From Clostridia bacterium (lineage in GTDB: Bacteria > Bacillota > Clostridia > Oscillospirales > Acutalibacteraceae): DNA of 43,800 bases. A model generated the notes under the pieces. The model was not told the origin of the DNA. It searched no databases and saw only the letters and a list, made by a program, of their open reading frames with translations. The number at the start of each line of letters is the position of its first letter. Position 1 is the stretch's first letter. Positions 23,999 to 32,090 of the stretch are shown here, one piece after another. A program made the translations under genes and the position numbers. The DNA is taken from contig JAUMXZ010000002.1 in NCBI GenBank assembly GCA_030528905.1, positions 4,550 through 48,349 on the forward strand. Reading direction: 5' to 3'.

Positions 23999-24373
23999 AT
24001 GACACTACAAAACAAAATCGCCATTAACAATATGCGGCTTGAGGGGCATAACCCTTCCGTGATTGCTGCCACTTTAGGATTGTCTGCCGGGACCGTCCGT
24101 GCTCACATTCACAGATACCCGGAGATACCGAACACCAAGCTTTGCAAGAACTGCGGTAAACCCGTGCTTCAAACAGAAAAGCGCAGAGAGAAAAAGTTTT
24201 GTTCGGACAGTTGCCGAATGATGTGGTGGAACACCCACCGGGACTCGGTCAACCGCAAAGCCTATTATAATCTTACCTGCGAATACTGCGGAAAGGAGTT
24301 TGAGAGCTATGGAAACAAAAACAGAAAATACTGCAGCCGAATCTGCTACGTTGCGTCAAGACAAGCAGGATAA
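23999..24373 (+). CDS. HTH and zinc-finger DNA-binding protein (124 aa)
   Basis: A 124-residue protein. The N-terminal 45 residues form a sigma-region-4-like HTH (GHNPSVIAATLGLSAGTVRA). Two Cys4 zinc motifs follow: CKNCGKP...FCSDSCR and CEYCGKE...YCSRIC. GGAAGGAG precedes ATG 23999. Such proteins are frequent beside serine recombinases in Clostridia elements and may act as directionality or transcription factors; that role is inference. Its 3' end overlaps the next gene by 65 bases. Confidence 0.75.
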   Translation: MTLQNKIAINNMRLEGHNPSVIAATLGLSAGTVRAHIHRYPEIPNTKLCKNCGKPVLQTEKRREKKFCSDSCRMMWWNTHRDSVNRKAYYNLTCEYCGKEFESYGNKNRKYCSRICYVASRQAG

Positions 24374-24536
24374 ATACGCAACCGAAAATATGATGCTGTA
24401 CCGAACCTCCCTGGCTCTTCTCAAGAGCCTTACGGAGGAGGACACTTTTACGGAAAAAGAGTATCGTAAGATATGCACAATACTCACGAAGAAATACGGA
24501 TTATCTTCGGGTAGTATATTTGCGGAATCTGCTTGA
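24309..24536 (+). CDS. SHOCT-like recombinase-associated protein
   Basis: A 75-residue protein with a C-terminal SHOCT-like helical motif (FTEKEYRKICTILTKKYGLS) after YRTSLALLKSL. The start METK at 24309 follows AAAGGAG and lies inside the preceding gene in another frame, so translation is coupled. This small gene regularly precedes large serine recombinases in Firmicute elements, from memory of similar loci; its action is unknown. Confidence 0.7.
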   Translation: METKTENTAAESATLRQDKQDKYATENMMLYRTSLALLKSLTEEDTFTEKEYRKICTILTKKYGLSSGSIFAESA

Positions 24537-24597
24537 TATATCCGCCGTTTAGAGCGAATATGTAGTGACCTTAATTGATACAAAGGAGGTAAATGTA

Positions 24598-25878
24598 TTG
24601 GAAAGGATCGTTACACAGACTCGTTTTGCCAAAACGGAATTGCCGAGAGCAAAACGGGTGGCGGCATACGCCAGAGTATCTTCCGGTAAGGATGCGATGC
24701 TCCACTCGCTTTCCGCCCAGGTGAGTTATTACAGCAAATTGATACAGAATCACGGCGGATGGGAGTACGCAGGCGTGTATGCCGATGAAGCTTTAACCGG
24801 TACAAAAGACAACCGAGAAAACTTTCAAAGGCTCCTTGCGGATTGCCGAAATGGAAAGGTGGATATGATTTTAACCAAGTCCGTTTCGCGCTTTGCAAGG
24901 AATACGCTAACCTTACTCGAAACCGTAAGGGAACTAAAGAATCTGGGTGTGGATGTTTACTTTGAAGAGCAAAATATTCATTCGGCAACCTCGGACGGTG
25001 AGCTGATGCTGACCATCCTCGCAAGCTATGCCCAGGAGGAAAGCCTCTCCGCCAGCGAGAATCAAAAGTGGCGGGTACGGCAACAGTTCCAAAATGGAAA
25101 ACCCTGGCGCGGTTTTATGATGGGTTACCGCTACGATGGAGAGAAATACGTCATCGTTCCTGAAGAAGCCGAGGTGGTTCGTTCCATCTTTCGTGACTAC
25201 CTTGATGGCAAGGGCGTTGTCGCCATTATGAAACGGCTCAATGAAGAAGGAATACTCACACAGCAGGGCTGCACCTGGCATCAAAGCGCCGTGAGCCGAA
25301 TCCTTCGCAACTACGCCTACACGAGCAATCTTCTGCTTCAAACCAAATTCCGTGAGAATCACCTCACAAAACGCACCTTGGTAAATCACGGAGAGCTTCC
25401 GCAGTACCACGCAGAGAACAACCACGAGCCGATCATTGATATCGGCACCTATAACTTGGTACAACTGGAAATGGCAAGACGAGCGGAGCGGTTTTCAAGG
25501 CCACAAACGAAAACAGAATACCCTTTTACGGGACTTATCACCTGCGCCGGATGCGGAAAGCATTACCGCAGAAAAGTAACGAAAATGGGCCCCGTATGGA
25601 TATGTTCGACCTACAACACCCAAGGCAAGAAATATTGCCCATCGAAAGCCATCCCCGAACCTACTTTGATGGCACTTGCCGCTGAGATTGATAATTTCAG
25701 TAAAATAACGGCAATTACAGCCGACAAAGATAACACCTTGATATTCTCCCTTGAAAACGGAGAAACAATCGTTAAACGACGGAAAGACCGCTCCCGCTCG
25801 GAAAGTTGGACTCCCGAGATGAGGGCAGCGGTCGGTAAGAAAACAAAAGAAAGGAGTAAGCAAAATGACAACAGCTAA
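24598..25878 (+). CDS. large serine recombinase 1
   Basis: A 426-residue serine site-specific recombinase. The resolvase domain has AAYARVSS with the nucleophilic serine, DMILTKSVSRFARN and ILASYAQEESLSASEN. The recombinase domain follows (GFMMGYRYDG, VRSIFRDYLDGKGVVAIMKR), then a zinc ribbon CAGC...CS...C (about 320-355). The start is TTG 24598, 8 bases after AAAGGAGG; an in-frame GTG at 24565 lies before that site. It has only a short C-terminal tail and lacks the long coiled coil of the second recombinase. Its 3' end overlaps the next gene by 14 bases. It would cut and join attachment sites through a phosphoserine link. Confidence 0.9.
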   Translation: MERIVTQTRFAKTELPRAKRVAAYARVSSGKDAMLHSLSAQVSYYSKLIQNHGGWEYAGVYADEALTGTKDNRENFQRLLADCRNGKVDMILTKSVSRFARNTLTLLETVRELKNLGVDVYFEEQNIHSATSDGELMLTILASYAQEESLSASENQKWRVRQQFQNGKPWRGFMMGYRYDGEKYVIVPEEAEVVRSIFRDYLDGKGVVAIMKRLNEEGILTQQGCTWHQSAVSRILRNYAYTSNLLLQTKFRENHLTKRTLVNHGELPQYHAENNHEPIIDIGTYNLVQLEMARRAERFSRPQTKTEYPFTGLITCAGCGKHYRRKVTKMGPVWICSTYNTQGKKYCPSKAIPEPTLMALAAEIDNFSKITAITADKDNTLIFSLENGETIVKRRKDRSRSESWTPEMRAAVGKKTKERSKQNDNS

Positions 25879-27454
25879 AAATGTGACCGTAATACCCGCC
25901 ACACGAAACTTGCACACGGGTATCCCTACCACCTCAAAGGCAAAACGCAAGGTCGCAGGTTACGCCCGTGTATCCACCGACAGCGATGAACAGTTCACAA
26001 GCTATGAGGCGCAGGTGGATTACTATACAAACTACATCAAAAGCCGTCCCGAATGGGAATTTGTCGAGGTCTATACGGATGAAGGTATCTCCGCACTCAA
26101 CACCAAAAAGCGTGACGGCTTTAACCGAATGATAGCCGATGCCCTAAACGGCAAAATTGACCTCATCGTAACCAAGAGTGTAAGTCGCTTTGCCCGTAAT
26201 ACCGTGGACAGCCTCACCACCGTCCGCAAACTAAAGGACAAGGGCGTCGAGGTGTATTTTGAAAAGGAAAATATATGGACTATGGATTCCAAGGGAGAGT
26301 TGCTTATCACGATTATGTCATCCCTTGCCCAAGAAGAGAGCCGTTCCATTTCCGAGAATGTAACCTGGGGACAACGCAAACGCTTTGCAGACGGCAAAGT
26401 CAATATGCCGTACAAACAGTTCCTGGGGTACAAAAAAGGTGCAGACGGTCTGCCCGAAATCGTTCCCGAAGAGGCAGAAATCGTTCGCAGCATTTACCGA
26501 ATGTTTGTGGAAGGTATGTCGGCAGGATCTATTGCAAAACACTTGACCGAAAACGGTGTACTCACGCCTTCCGGGAAAACAGTATGGCAACGGCACACGA
26601 TTGAGAGCATTCTTCAAAACGAGAAATACAAAGGCTCGGCACTTTTACAAAAGAAGTACACCGTAGATTTCCTGCAGAAAAAGATGAAGATCAACGAGGG
26701 TGAAGTTCCGCAGTACTATGTGGAACACAGCCATCCCGCTATCATCGCACCGGAAGAATGGGAACGAGTTCAGTTGGAACTGAAACGCAGAAAGGATAGC
26801 GGCAGGCGCACCTTTTCCACCAGCCCCTTTGCCGGGAAACTCCTCTGCGGAGATTGCGGTGAGATCTTCGGCTCAAAGGTGTGGCATTCCAACAGCAAAT
26901 ACCGCCGAACCATATGGCAATGTAATGCAAAATTCAAGGGTGACACCATATGCGATACACCGCATTTGTATGAGGATGATATCAAGGAGCTGTTCGTGGT
27001 AGCATTAAGCAAGTTACTTGTTGACCGAGAAGCGCTTCTTGAGGACGGCAGGCTCATCCGCCACGAGCTGATGGATACCGCTGCGATCGATACAGAATGC
27101 GAGGAACTCCTCCAGGAGATAGACGTGGTCGCGGGTCTCATCCAAAAGTGCATCAACGAAAATGCCGTAAAAGCTATCGACCAAGATGAATATATCAGCC
27201 GATATAACTCCCTGGTGGAACGCCACGAAAAGGCGCAAAACCGCTATGACACCTTGCAGAAAAAACGTGACCGCAGGCTCATCCAGGCAGACATTATGAG
27301 CGGATTTCTTTTCGCCATCACCGAACTGGATACCCTACAGCTTCAATTCAACCCACCCCTCTGGCATACCACCGTTGACCATGTAACCGCATACGCAGAT
27401 GAGCGTTTAGTGTTCCATTTCAAAAACGGCAGCGAGGTTGAGGTGAGGATATAA
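25865..27454 (+). CDS. large serine recombinase 2
   Basis: A 529-residue serine recombinase. The resolvase domain has AGYARVST with the nucleophilic serine, DLIVTKSVSRFARN and SLAQEESRSISEN; the recombinase domain has FLGYKKGADGLPEIVPEEAE; the zinc ribbon has LLCGDCG...WQCNAKFKGDTIC (about 325-365). A coiled-coil insertion (ECEELLQEIDVVAGLIQKCI and onward, about 405-470) is used by such enzymes to control direction. It starts 14 bases inside the first recombinase gene. Two tandem recombinases probably act as a heteromeric integrase, as in other Clostridia elements. A strong terminator ends the operon. Confidence 0.9.
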   Translation: MTTAKNVTVIPATRNLHTGIPTTSKAKRKVAGYARVSTDSDEQFTSYEAQVDYYTNYIKSRPEWEFVEVYTDEGISALNTKKRDGFNRMIADALNGKIDLIVTKSVSRFARNTVDSLTTVRKLKDKGVEVYFEKENIWTMDSKGELLITIMSSLAQEESRSISENVTWGQRKRFADGKVNMPYKQFLGYKKGADGLPEIVPEEAEIVRSIYRMFVEGMSAGSIAKHLTENGVLTPSGKTVWQRHTIESILQNEKYKGSALLQKKYTVDFLQKKMKINEGEVPQYYVEHSHPAIIAPEEWERVQLELKRRKDSGRRTFSTSPFAGKLLCGDCGEIFGSKVWHSNSKYRRTIWQCNAKFKGDTICDTPHLYEDDIKELFVVALSKLLVDREALLEDGRLIRHELMDTAAIDTECEELLQEIDVVAGLIQKCINENAVKAIDQDEYISRYNSLVERHEKAQNRYDTLQKKRDRRLIQADIMSGFLFAITELDTLQLQFNPPLWHTTVDHVTAYADERLVFHFKNGSEVEVRI

Positions 27455-27464
27455 TAAACAAAAC

Positions 27465-27516
27465 AATATCCAACAACTTTGTAGTAATTTAATGCGCTGC
27501 AAAGTTGTTGGATATT
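27465..27516. terminator. terminator after the recombinases
   Basis: A perfect 17-bp stem (AATATCCAACAACTTTG, 27465-27481, with 27500-27516) followed by T-rich sequence on both strands. It lies between the convergent recombinase and PIN genes. Confidence 0.85.
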
Positions 27517-27524
27517 TTCTTTAT

Positions 27525-28659
27525 TTAATGTCTGAAATATTCTTCTAATGCATCTTTCATTTCAGCGTCTGCATCTTCTTCACAATCAGTAAAAGTCGAG
27601 GAGCCTTCGCTTATATCTACACAAACATTGAATCTTACATTCAGTTTAACATCATCCACTTCAACAAAACTCAAATGCTCTTCTGAATCAAATTTAATCA
27701 AAATATCGCATTCAACTTCCGCCAATGCTTCTTCAAAAGACACATTACTATATGCGGTAAAAATGTAAGCTCTATCCTCTTTATCCCAAATAGATCTATC
27801 TTCGTCCAAAATTGTGGCATAACCAGAAATTTCAAATTCCGCTGTTGTTCTTATTAATACACTATCTTCAGTAATTTTTAACGGTATAAACAAATCACTA
27901 ACAGACTTTACTTTAATATTTGAAATTTCAGGATCATCTACTGTTTCATACCCCATTAGTTCAAATGCTTCAAGATCTATTAAAGATAAAATCTGCTTTT
28001 GAATTTCAGGTAAAGCCTCGTTGAAAATAGGCACTAATTCATCGCAATTCTGTAATGTACGAATTCCTTCTCCTATACTTTTTGTGAGGATTGCACGCGA
28101 AATACCAGATAGTGCTTTTTCCCAATCGGGATCATCAGAAATTATTAGCACGCACTTTGATGGATGCGATTGAATGTACTCTTTCAATGCAAGAAGTATG
28201 AAAGCATCAGGGAACTCGCTTTTTTTTGTTTCCACTGGAAGAAAACGGGGGTTCAGTAGCAAAATATTGTTCAAATATTTTTTCAACATCAGGATACGGC
28301 AATTCAACCGCTTTTTTATATTCTAATTCAAAAGCTTCAGTTAATTTGGAATGTAAATTCAAGTCATCAATTGAAGCGGTTATTTCATCGGCAGAGCAGT
28401 TGACCAGAGAAAAAACATCCTTGTATTTTCTCAACAAAACTTTCAAATTGGATAATTTACTAATAAGCTCCGATTCTCCGATATGCTTTTTGATTTCACC
28501 TTGTAACACTGGGTGTGACAAAAGTATTATTTTTCTTTCTTTTAACAAATCGAAAAAAGCGAGAAGAATTTTGTTATAAACCCCGATAAAGTCGCATTGT
28601 TCTTTATGATAAGCAGATGTATCGACAATAACAGCATCGATAGGACTCCAAGCGCCCAT
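27525..28659 (-). pseudogene. PIN-domain protein (DUF4935-like), frameshifted at an A8 run
   Basis: The upstream frame (28207-28659) encodes IDAVIVDTSAYH, ILLSHPVLQGEIKKHI and onward. It is the N-terminal half of a PIN-type RNase domain with the first acidic residue in VDTS. The downstream frame (from about 28227 to 27525) continues SEFPDAFILLALKEY and VLIISDDPDWEKAL, carrying the remaining PIN acidic residues, then about 170 residues of beta-rich sequence. The switch occurs at eight A residues on the minus strand (28220-28227); seven would restore one frame of about 377 residues. It may be a recent mutation, a base error, or a site of transcriptional slippage. PIN proteins usually cut RNA and often act as toxins or in phage defence. 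No antitoxin gene is beside it. Confidence 0.75.
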
Positions 28660-28837
28660 ATAAATTCACCACCAAATTACATCATATTTTTTTATTATTA
28701 TACACTATAAGCTTTTCAAATTCAATAAGTCGAATTGATAAAGCATTTCAGCTGTTTAACGAAATGCGGTTGTTTAACGATAGGTCGGCAGGAATGTTGG
28801 GGTAAGTCCCGGGGCAGGGCAATAAAAACAACGAAAA

Positions 28838-28886
28838 AAGCGTTGCATGATGGGTGGAATACTCCCAAAATGCAACGCTTGTTTTT
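28838..28886. terminator. bidirectional terminator hairpin
   Basis: AAGCGTTGCAT (28838-28848) pairs with ATGCAACGCTT (28870-28880), with GTTTTT after it on plus and TTTTTTCG after it on minus. Confidence 0.7.
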
Positions 28887-28927
28887 ATAAGTGCTTATTC
28901 TATCTATGTTTTTTGCGGTAAAATAAC

Positions 28928-28965
28928 GATACCGCTGTCGACACGATTGTATCAACAGCGGTATC
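28928..28965 (-). terminator. terminator of the initiator tRNA
   Basis: GATACCGCTGT (28928-28938) and its reverse complement (28955-28965) lie directly 3' of the tRNA on the minus strand and are followed by TTATTTT. Confidence 0.7.
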
Positions 28966-28970
28966 TGTTT

Positions 28971-29047
<77 letters not shown>

Positions 29048-29252
29048 ATAAATATGCAACACATTTTCTATGTCTATAAGTTTACCATATATAATTTTAA
29101 ATTTCAACTGTTATTTTCTTTTTCTATGTATTCGCCATATATTTTTTAAAATATCTCTAAAATATGTGCACTCGCAACAATTCCACTGCTAATTTCTCCC
29201 GATTATACTGTCATCTAATCCCACTGCTTTATTTTTTTCGATTATTTATTCC

Positions 29253-29281
29253 TTTACTTTTATCAAAAAAAATTATACAAT
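29253..29281 (+). promoter_or_regulatory. promoter of the coiled-coil/glycosyltransferase operon
   Basis: TTTACT (29253-29258), a 17-base spacer and TACAAT (29276-29281), about 32 bases before the ATG at 29314. The 29048-29252 gap is AT-rich with nothing else recognised. Confidence 0.5.
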
Positions 29282-29313
29282 ATTTCTATTAAATTTATCC
29301 TCGGAGGACAATT

Positions 29314-29745
29314 ATGAATTATGAAGATCAATTAGTTAAACTTAATAACGCTATACTATTACTTAATAAAGATATCGCAAGAAAAAATAATATAATAAAA
29401 AATTTAAAAAAGGATTATTCTGATTTGCAAAATTTTTCTCAATCAGAACTCCTTAACAAGGATAATCATATAAATAATATTTCCGAAATCATTACTACTC
29501 TTAATAACGAGATAAACTCTTTAAGAGATACCGTTTGTAATTTGCAAAATATTATCAATTCTCAGCAACAACAGATTGCCCAGCTAAATGATGTAATTGA
29601 TTCTAAAGATGAGAAAATCCAGACTTTAAACGATTCTATCTCACAAAAAGATACTACGATAGCTTTGCTAAATGAACAAATCACGAAAATTTATGAATAT
29701 CCTCCTATTAAATTAGCCCTGAAATTTCGTAGACTCTTTAAATAG
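29314..29745 (+). CDS. coiled-coil protein
   Basis: A 143-residue, almost wholly coiled-coil protein with repeated heptad-like lines (LNNAILLLNKDIARKNNIIK, then LNNEINSLRDTVCNLQNIIN, ending with a basic LALKFRRLFK). Near-repeats of Q/N/D-rich units (IDSKDEKIQTLNDSISQKDT) suggest a long rod. GGAGG precedes ATG 29314. It is cotranscribed with the glycosyltransferase that starts 15 bases later. Coiled coils next to glycosyltransferases often scaffold polymer assembly or control chain length; that is inference. The sequence is notably AT-rich. Confidence 0.75.
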   Translation: MNYEDQLVKLNNAILLLNKDIARKNNIIKNLKKDYSDLQNFSQSELLNKDNHINNISEIITTLNNEINSLRDTVCNLQNIINSQQQQIAQLNDVIDSKDEKIQTLNDSISQKDTTIALLNEQITKIYEYPPIKLALKFRRLFK

Positions 29746-29760
29746 TAGGAGGTGTGTTGT

Positions 29761-31467
29761 TTGAAAATTCCTTATAATATTTTAGAACAAGAAATATTAA
29801 ATCAAAAACCTGCTGACAAGTATTCTGATGTCAACCTGCTTATCTTTATTCTTTGTGATCTGTCCTCTTTAATCGATATTGACGCTTCTAAGCTTTGTTA
29901 TAGTCTTAATACTCAATCTTATCAAAATTATCAAATAAAGCCTATCAGCAACATCAACGATATTTATAAAACTCTTAACAAGTTAAGCCCTGATTATTTT
30001 ATGATATTAAAACCTGAATTTTCTCTTGCTCCACACGCACTCTCACAATTAACTCTATCCATAAGTAAAAATAAGCCTGATATCATCTTTGCTAATGAGT
30101 ACTACGGAGATTTTCTTTCTGAATCATTCAGCGGAGAGGTTTTTATTTCAAAATCAAATTTTTCCAAAAATAAACTCATTAACAATAATTTTTTTGGATA
30201 TTGCTTTGCTATAAAATCAGACTTCTTTGTTCGTAATCACGCTGTTTTACCTTCTGATATTTCTCATCCGGCAACTTTAGTTTCTTCGCTTTCGGTTTTC
30301 ACTGAAAACATCTTCTTTCTGAATAAGGTTTTGCTTTGCTTAGGCGATAGCTTTAAATGGACATACAATAAAAACAACAGTCTTAGAAAAAATTGTAAAA
30401 ATTTGCTTTTCATTTCACACGAATCTACTCAAACCGGTGCGCCTGTTGCTCTGTTAGCTGTTATACAGGCTCTTGTTAAACTCGATTTCTCTATATTTGT
30501 TATATCTTATCAAGACGGCAAGCTTACAAATGAGTTCTCTTCTTCCGGGATAACTACTCTTCTTACTGATGATAATATGAATACTGTTGAAAGTCTTCCA
30601 AATATTATAAAAGATTTCGATCTCGTGCTTGTAAACACTGCAAAACCCTGTGAGACTATTGATAAACTGTTAAACACCAATGTCCCTGTCTTATGGTGGA
30701 TACACGAATCTTTCCAGTTTTTTGAATATATAAAACCTAAACTGCCACTAACCCTTAGTGACAATATTAACATATATAACATAAGCACACGTTCTCAAAC
30801 AGCGATGAAGAAAACAAAAGATAATTATTTAAGCAAAGGTATATTTAAGCCTATATTTAACGATTTTTCAGAAAATTTTACGCTCGATAGCAATATTACC
30901 TCTGTTATTGACAAAAACAAAATATCATTTCTATGTATCGGTACAGTCTACCCGATAAAAGGTCAGGATATACTCTGTAAAGCAATACTAAGCTTAGATA
31001 AAAGCTATCAGGAAAAATGCCAATTCATTTTTGTTGGCGAAAAATATGATGATGAAATATTTAATAATATAAATTCTCTTTTAAAAACTTTACCTGATAA
31101 TACCACATATATAAATTCTTTGCCGCGGCAACAGCTTTTCAGCCTGATTTCTGACTGCGATTGTCTGATAGTTCCTTCAAGAGACGATAGCCTACCTAAT
31201 GTTGCAATAGAGGCTATGATTTTTTCTACTCCTGTTATATGTTCTGAAAATGCTGGCATCTCAAGTCTTTTAAGTGATGGTATAAGCGGTTTTGTTTACT
31301 GTAATAACGATATTGATAACCTTAAAGATAAAATTATATATGCTGTTGATAATTCTGACTGTTTACCGGATATAGGTAAGAACGCACGAGTTATATACGA
31401 AAACAATTTTACTAAACAGGCTTTTAAAAACAATAGTGTGCCTATTATTCTTGATCTTATTAAATAA
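29761..31467 (+). CDS. glycosyltransferase (N-terminal GT2-like remnant, C-terminal GT4)
   Basis: About 568 residues. Residues 1-200 have a GT2-like arrangement (LLIFILCDLSSL, LSPDYFMILKPEFSLAPHAL, IIFANEYYGDF) but lack a clear DXD motif, so this half may be inactive. Residues 215-565 form a GT4-type glycosyltransferase: FISHESTQTGAPVALLAVIQ, LWWIHESFQ, LCIGTVYPIKGQDILCKAI, and the nucleotide-sugar EX7E-type motif at PSRDDSLPNVAIEAMIFSTP. It likely uses an NDP-sugar to build a cell-surface glycan in the cytoplasm. The start is TTG 29761, with AGGAGG about 9 bases upstream; a GTG at 29752 abuts the ribosome site. It is translationally close to the coiled-coil gene and followed by rnhA. Confidence 0.8.
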   Translation: MKIPYNILEQEILNQKPADKYSDVNLLIFILCDLSSLIDIDASKLCYSLNTQSYQNYQIKPISNINDIYKTLNKLSPDYFMILKPEFSLAPHALSQLTLSISKNKPDIIFANEYYGDFLSESFSGEVFISKSNFSKNKLINNNFFGYCFAIKSDFFVRNHAVLPSDISHPATLVSSLSVFTENIFFLNKVLLCLGDSFKWTYNKNNSLRKNCKNLLFISHESTQTGAPVALLAVIQALVKLDFSIFVISYQDGKLTNEFSSSGITTLLTDDNMNTVESLPNIIKDFDLVLVNTAKPCETIDKLLNTNVPVLWWIHESFQFFEYIKPKLPLTLSDNINIYNISTRSQTAMKKTKDNYLSKGIFKPIFNDFSENFTLDSNITSVIDKNKISFLCIGTVYPIKGQDILCKAILSLDKSYQEKCQFIFVGEKYDDEIFNNINSLLKTLPDNTTYINSLPRQQLFSLISDCDCLIVPSRDDSLPNVAIEAMIFSTPVICSENAGISSLLSDGISGFVYCNNDIDNLKDKIIYAVDNSDCLPDIGKNARVIYENNFTKQAFKNNSVPIILDLIK

Positions 31468-31495
31468 TAATTACTAACTTATTTGAGGTGTTTTT

Positions 31496-31930
31496 ATGAA
31501 AAAAGTTTTCCTGTTCACCGACGGTGCCTGCAGCGGAAATCCCGGTCCCGGCGGCTGGGCTGCTATACTTAAATATAAAGAAAATGAAAAAGAGCTCTTT
31601 GGTGCGGAAGTATTAACAACTAATAATAAAATGGAACTGACTGCTGTTATAAAAGGGCTTCAGGCGCTTAAAGAACCTTGTTTTGTAGAACTATACAGTG
31701 ACTCAAAATATGTGTGTGATTCCATAACAAAAGGCTGGGCTAAAAGTTGGAAGGCTAATAACTGGAAGAAAAAAGACAGAAAACCTGCTTTAAATATAGA
31801 TTTATGGGATGAGCTGTTAACTTTGCTTGATAAACACACTGTATCTGTTAATTGGGTAAAAGGACATTCAGGTCATCCTGAAAACGAAAGATGTGATACG
31901 CTGGCTGTAACTGCTATGAAAAATTTATAA
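31496..31930 (+). CDS. rnhA: ribonuclease HI
   Basis: A 144-residue RNase HI that cuts the RNA strand of RNA:DNA hybrids. The catalytic acids are visible: FTDGACSGNPGPGGWA (Asp 9), KMELTAV (Glu 48), YSDSKYV (Asp near 70) and the C-terminal GHSGHPENERCDTLA (His and Asp). The basic region KSWKANNWKKKDRKP matches the handle of E. coli-type enzymes. The length is standard. GAGGTG precedes ATG 31496. It lies 28 bases after the glycosyltransferase gene and ends before a terminator, so it may be cotranscribed with it. Confidence 0.95.
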   Translation: MKKVFLFTDGACSGNPGPGGWAAILKYKENEKELFGAEVLTTNNKMELTAVIKGLQALKEPCFVELYSDSKYVCDSITKGWAKSWKANNWKKKDRKPALNIDLWDELLTLLDKHTVSVNWVKGHSGHPENERCDTLAVTAMKNL

Positions 31931-31954
31931 TAACTTATTTTAGTTTTATCTTGC

Positions 31955-31990
31955 GGTAGTCCTCACAAAAATTGTGGGGACTACCTTTTT
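31955..31990 (+). terminator. terminator after rnhA
   Basis: GGTAGTCCTCACA (31955-31967) pairs with TGTGGGGACTACC (31973-31985), with one wobble, then TTTTT. Confidence 0.85.
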
Positions 31991-32090
31991 ATCTTAATAC
32001 AATTTTAATGTCAAACAACCGACTCTAATACACATTTTATACTCTGTATGCAATAATTTAAGTAAGAAACTAAGCGTTGGAGGTAATAAT

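Larger units (their letters stand above)
28660..28970. other. intergenic edge between mobile element and tRNA
   Basis: No gene is supported. It holds two terminator hairpins (28838-28886 and 28928-28965, listed separately). Between 28741 and 28890 an open plus-strand frame without a start codon reads GRQECWGKSRGRAIKTTKKA and ends in the first terminator; it may be a relic. The right boundary of the mobile element probably lies here, but no direct repeat could be confirmed. Confidence 0.4.

Noticed and set aside
19599-27454. Genetic code with TGA as Trp for the whole element
   Set aside because: Other genes of the element and its surroundings end normally at TGA (for example the SHOCT-like gene and the 689-aa gene), so TGA is read as stop here.
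28220-28227. Programmed -1 ribosomal frameshift (A AAA AAG) in the PIN gene
   Set aside because: The downstream half lies in the +1 frame, so a -1 shift at the A run would not join the two halves.
18540-28970. Attachment-site direct repeats bounding the serine-recombinase element
   Set aside because: I compared the flanks by eye (18,540-18,610 and 28,660-28,800) and found no convincing matching core; serine-integrase cores can be as short as 2-3 bases, so the ends remain undefined.
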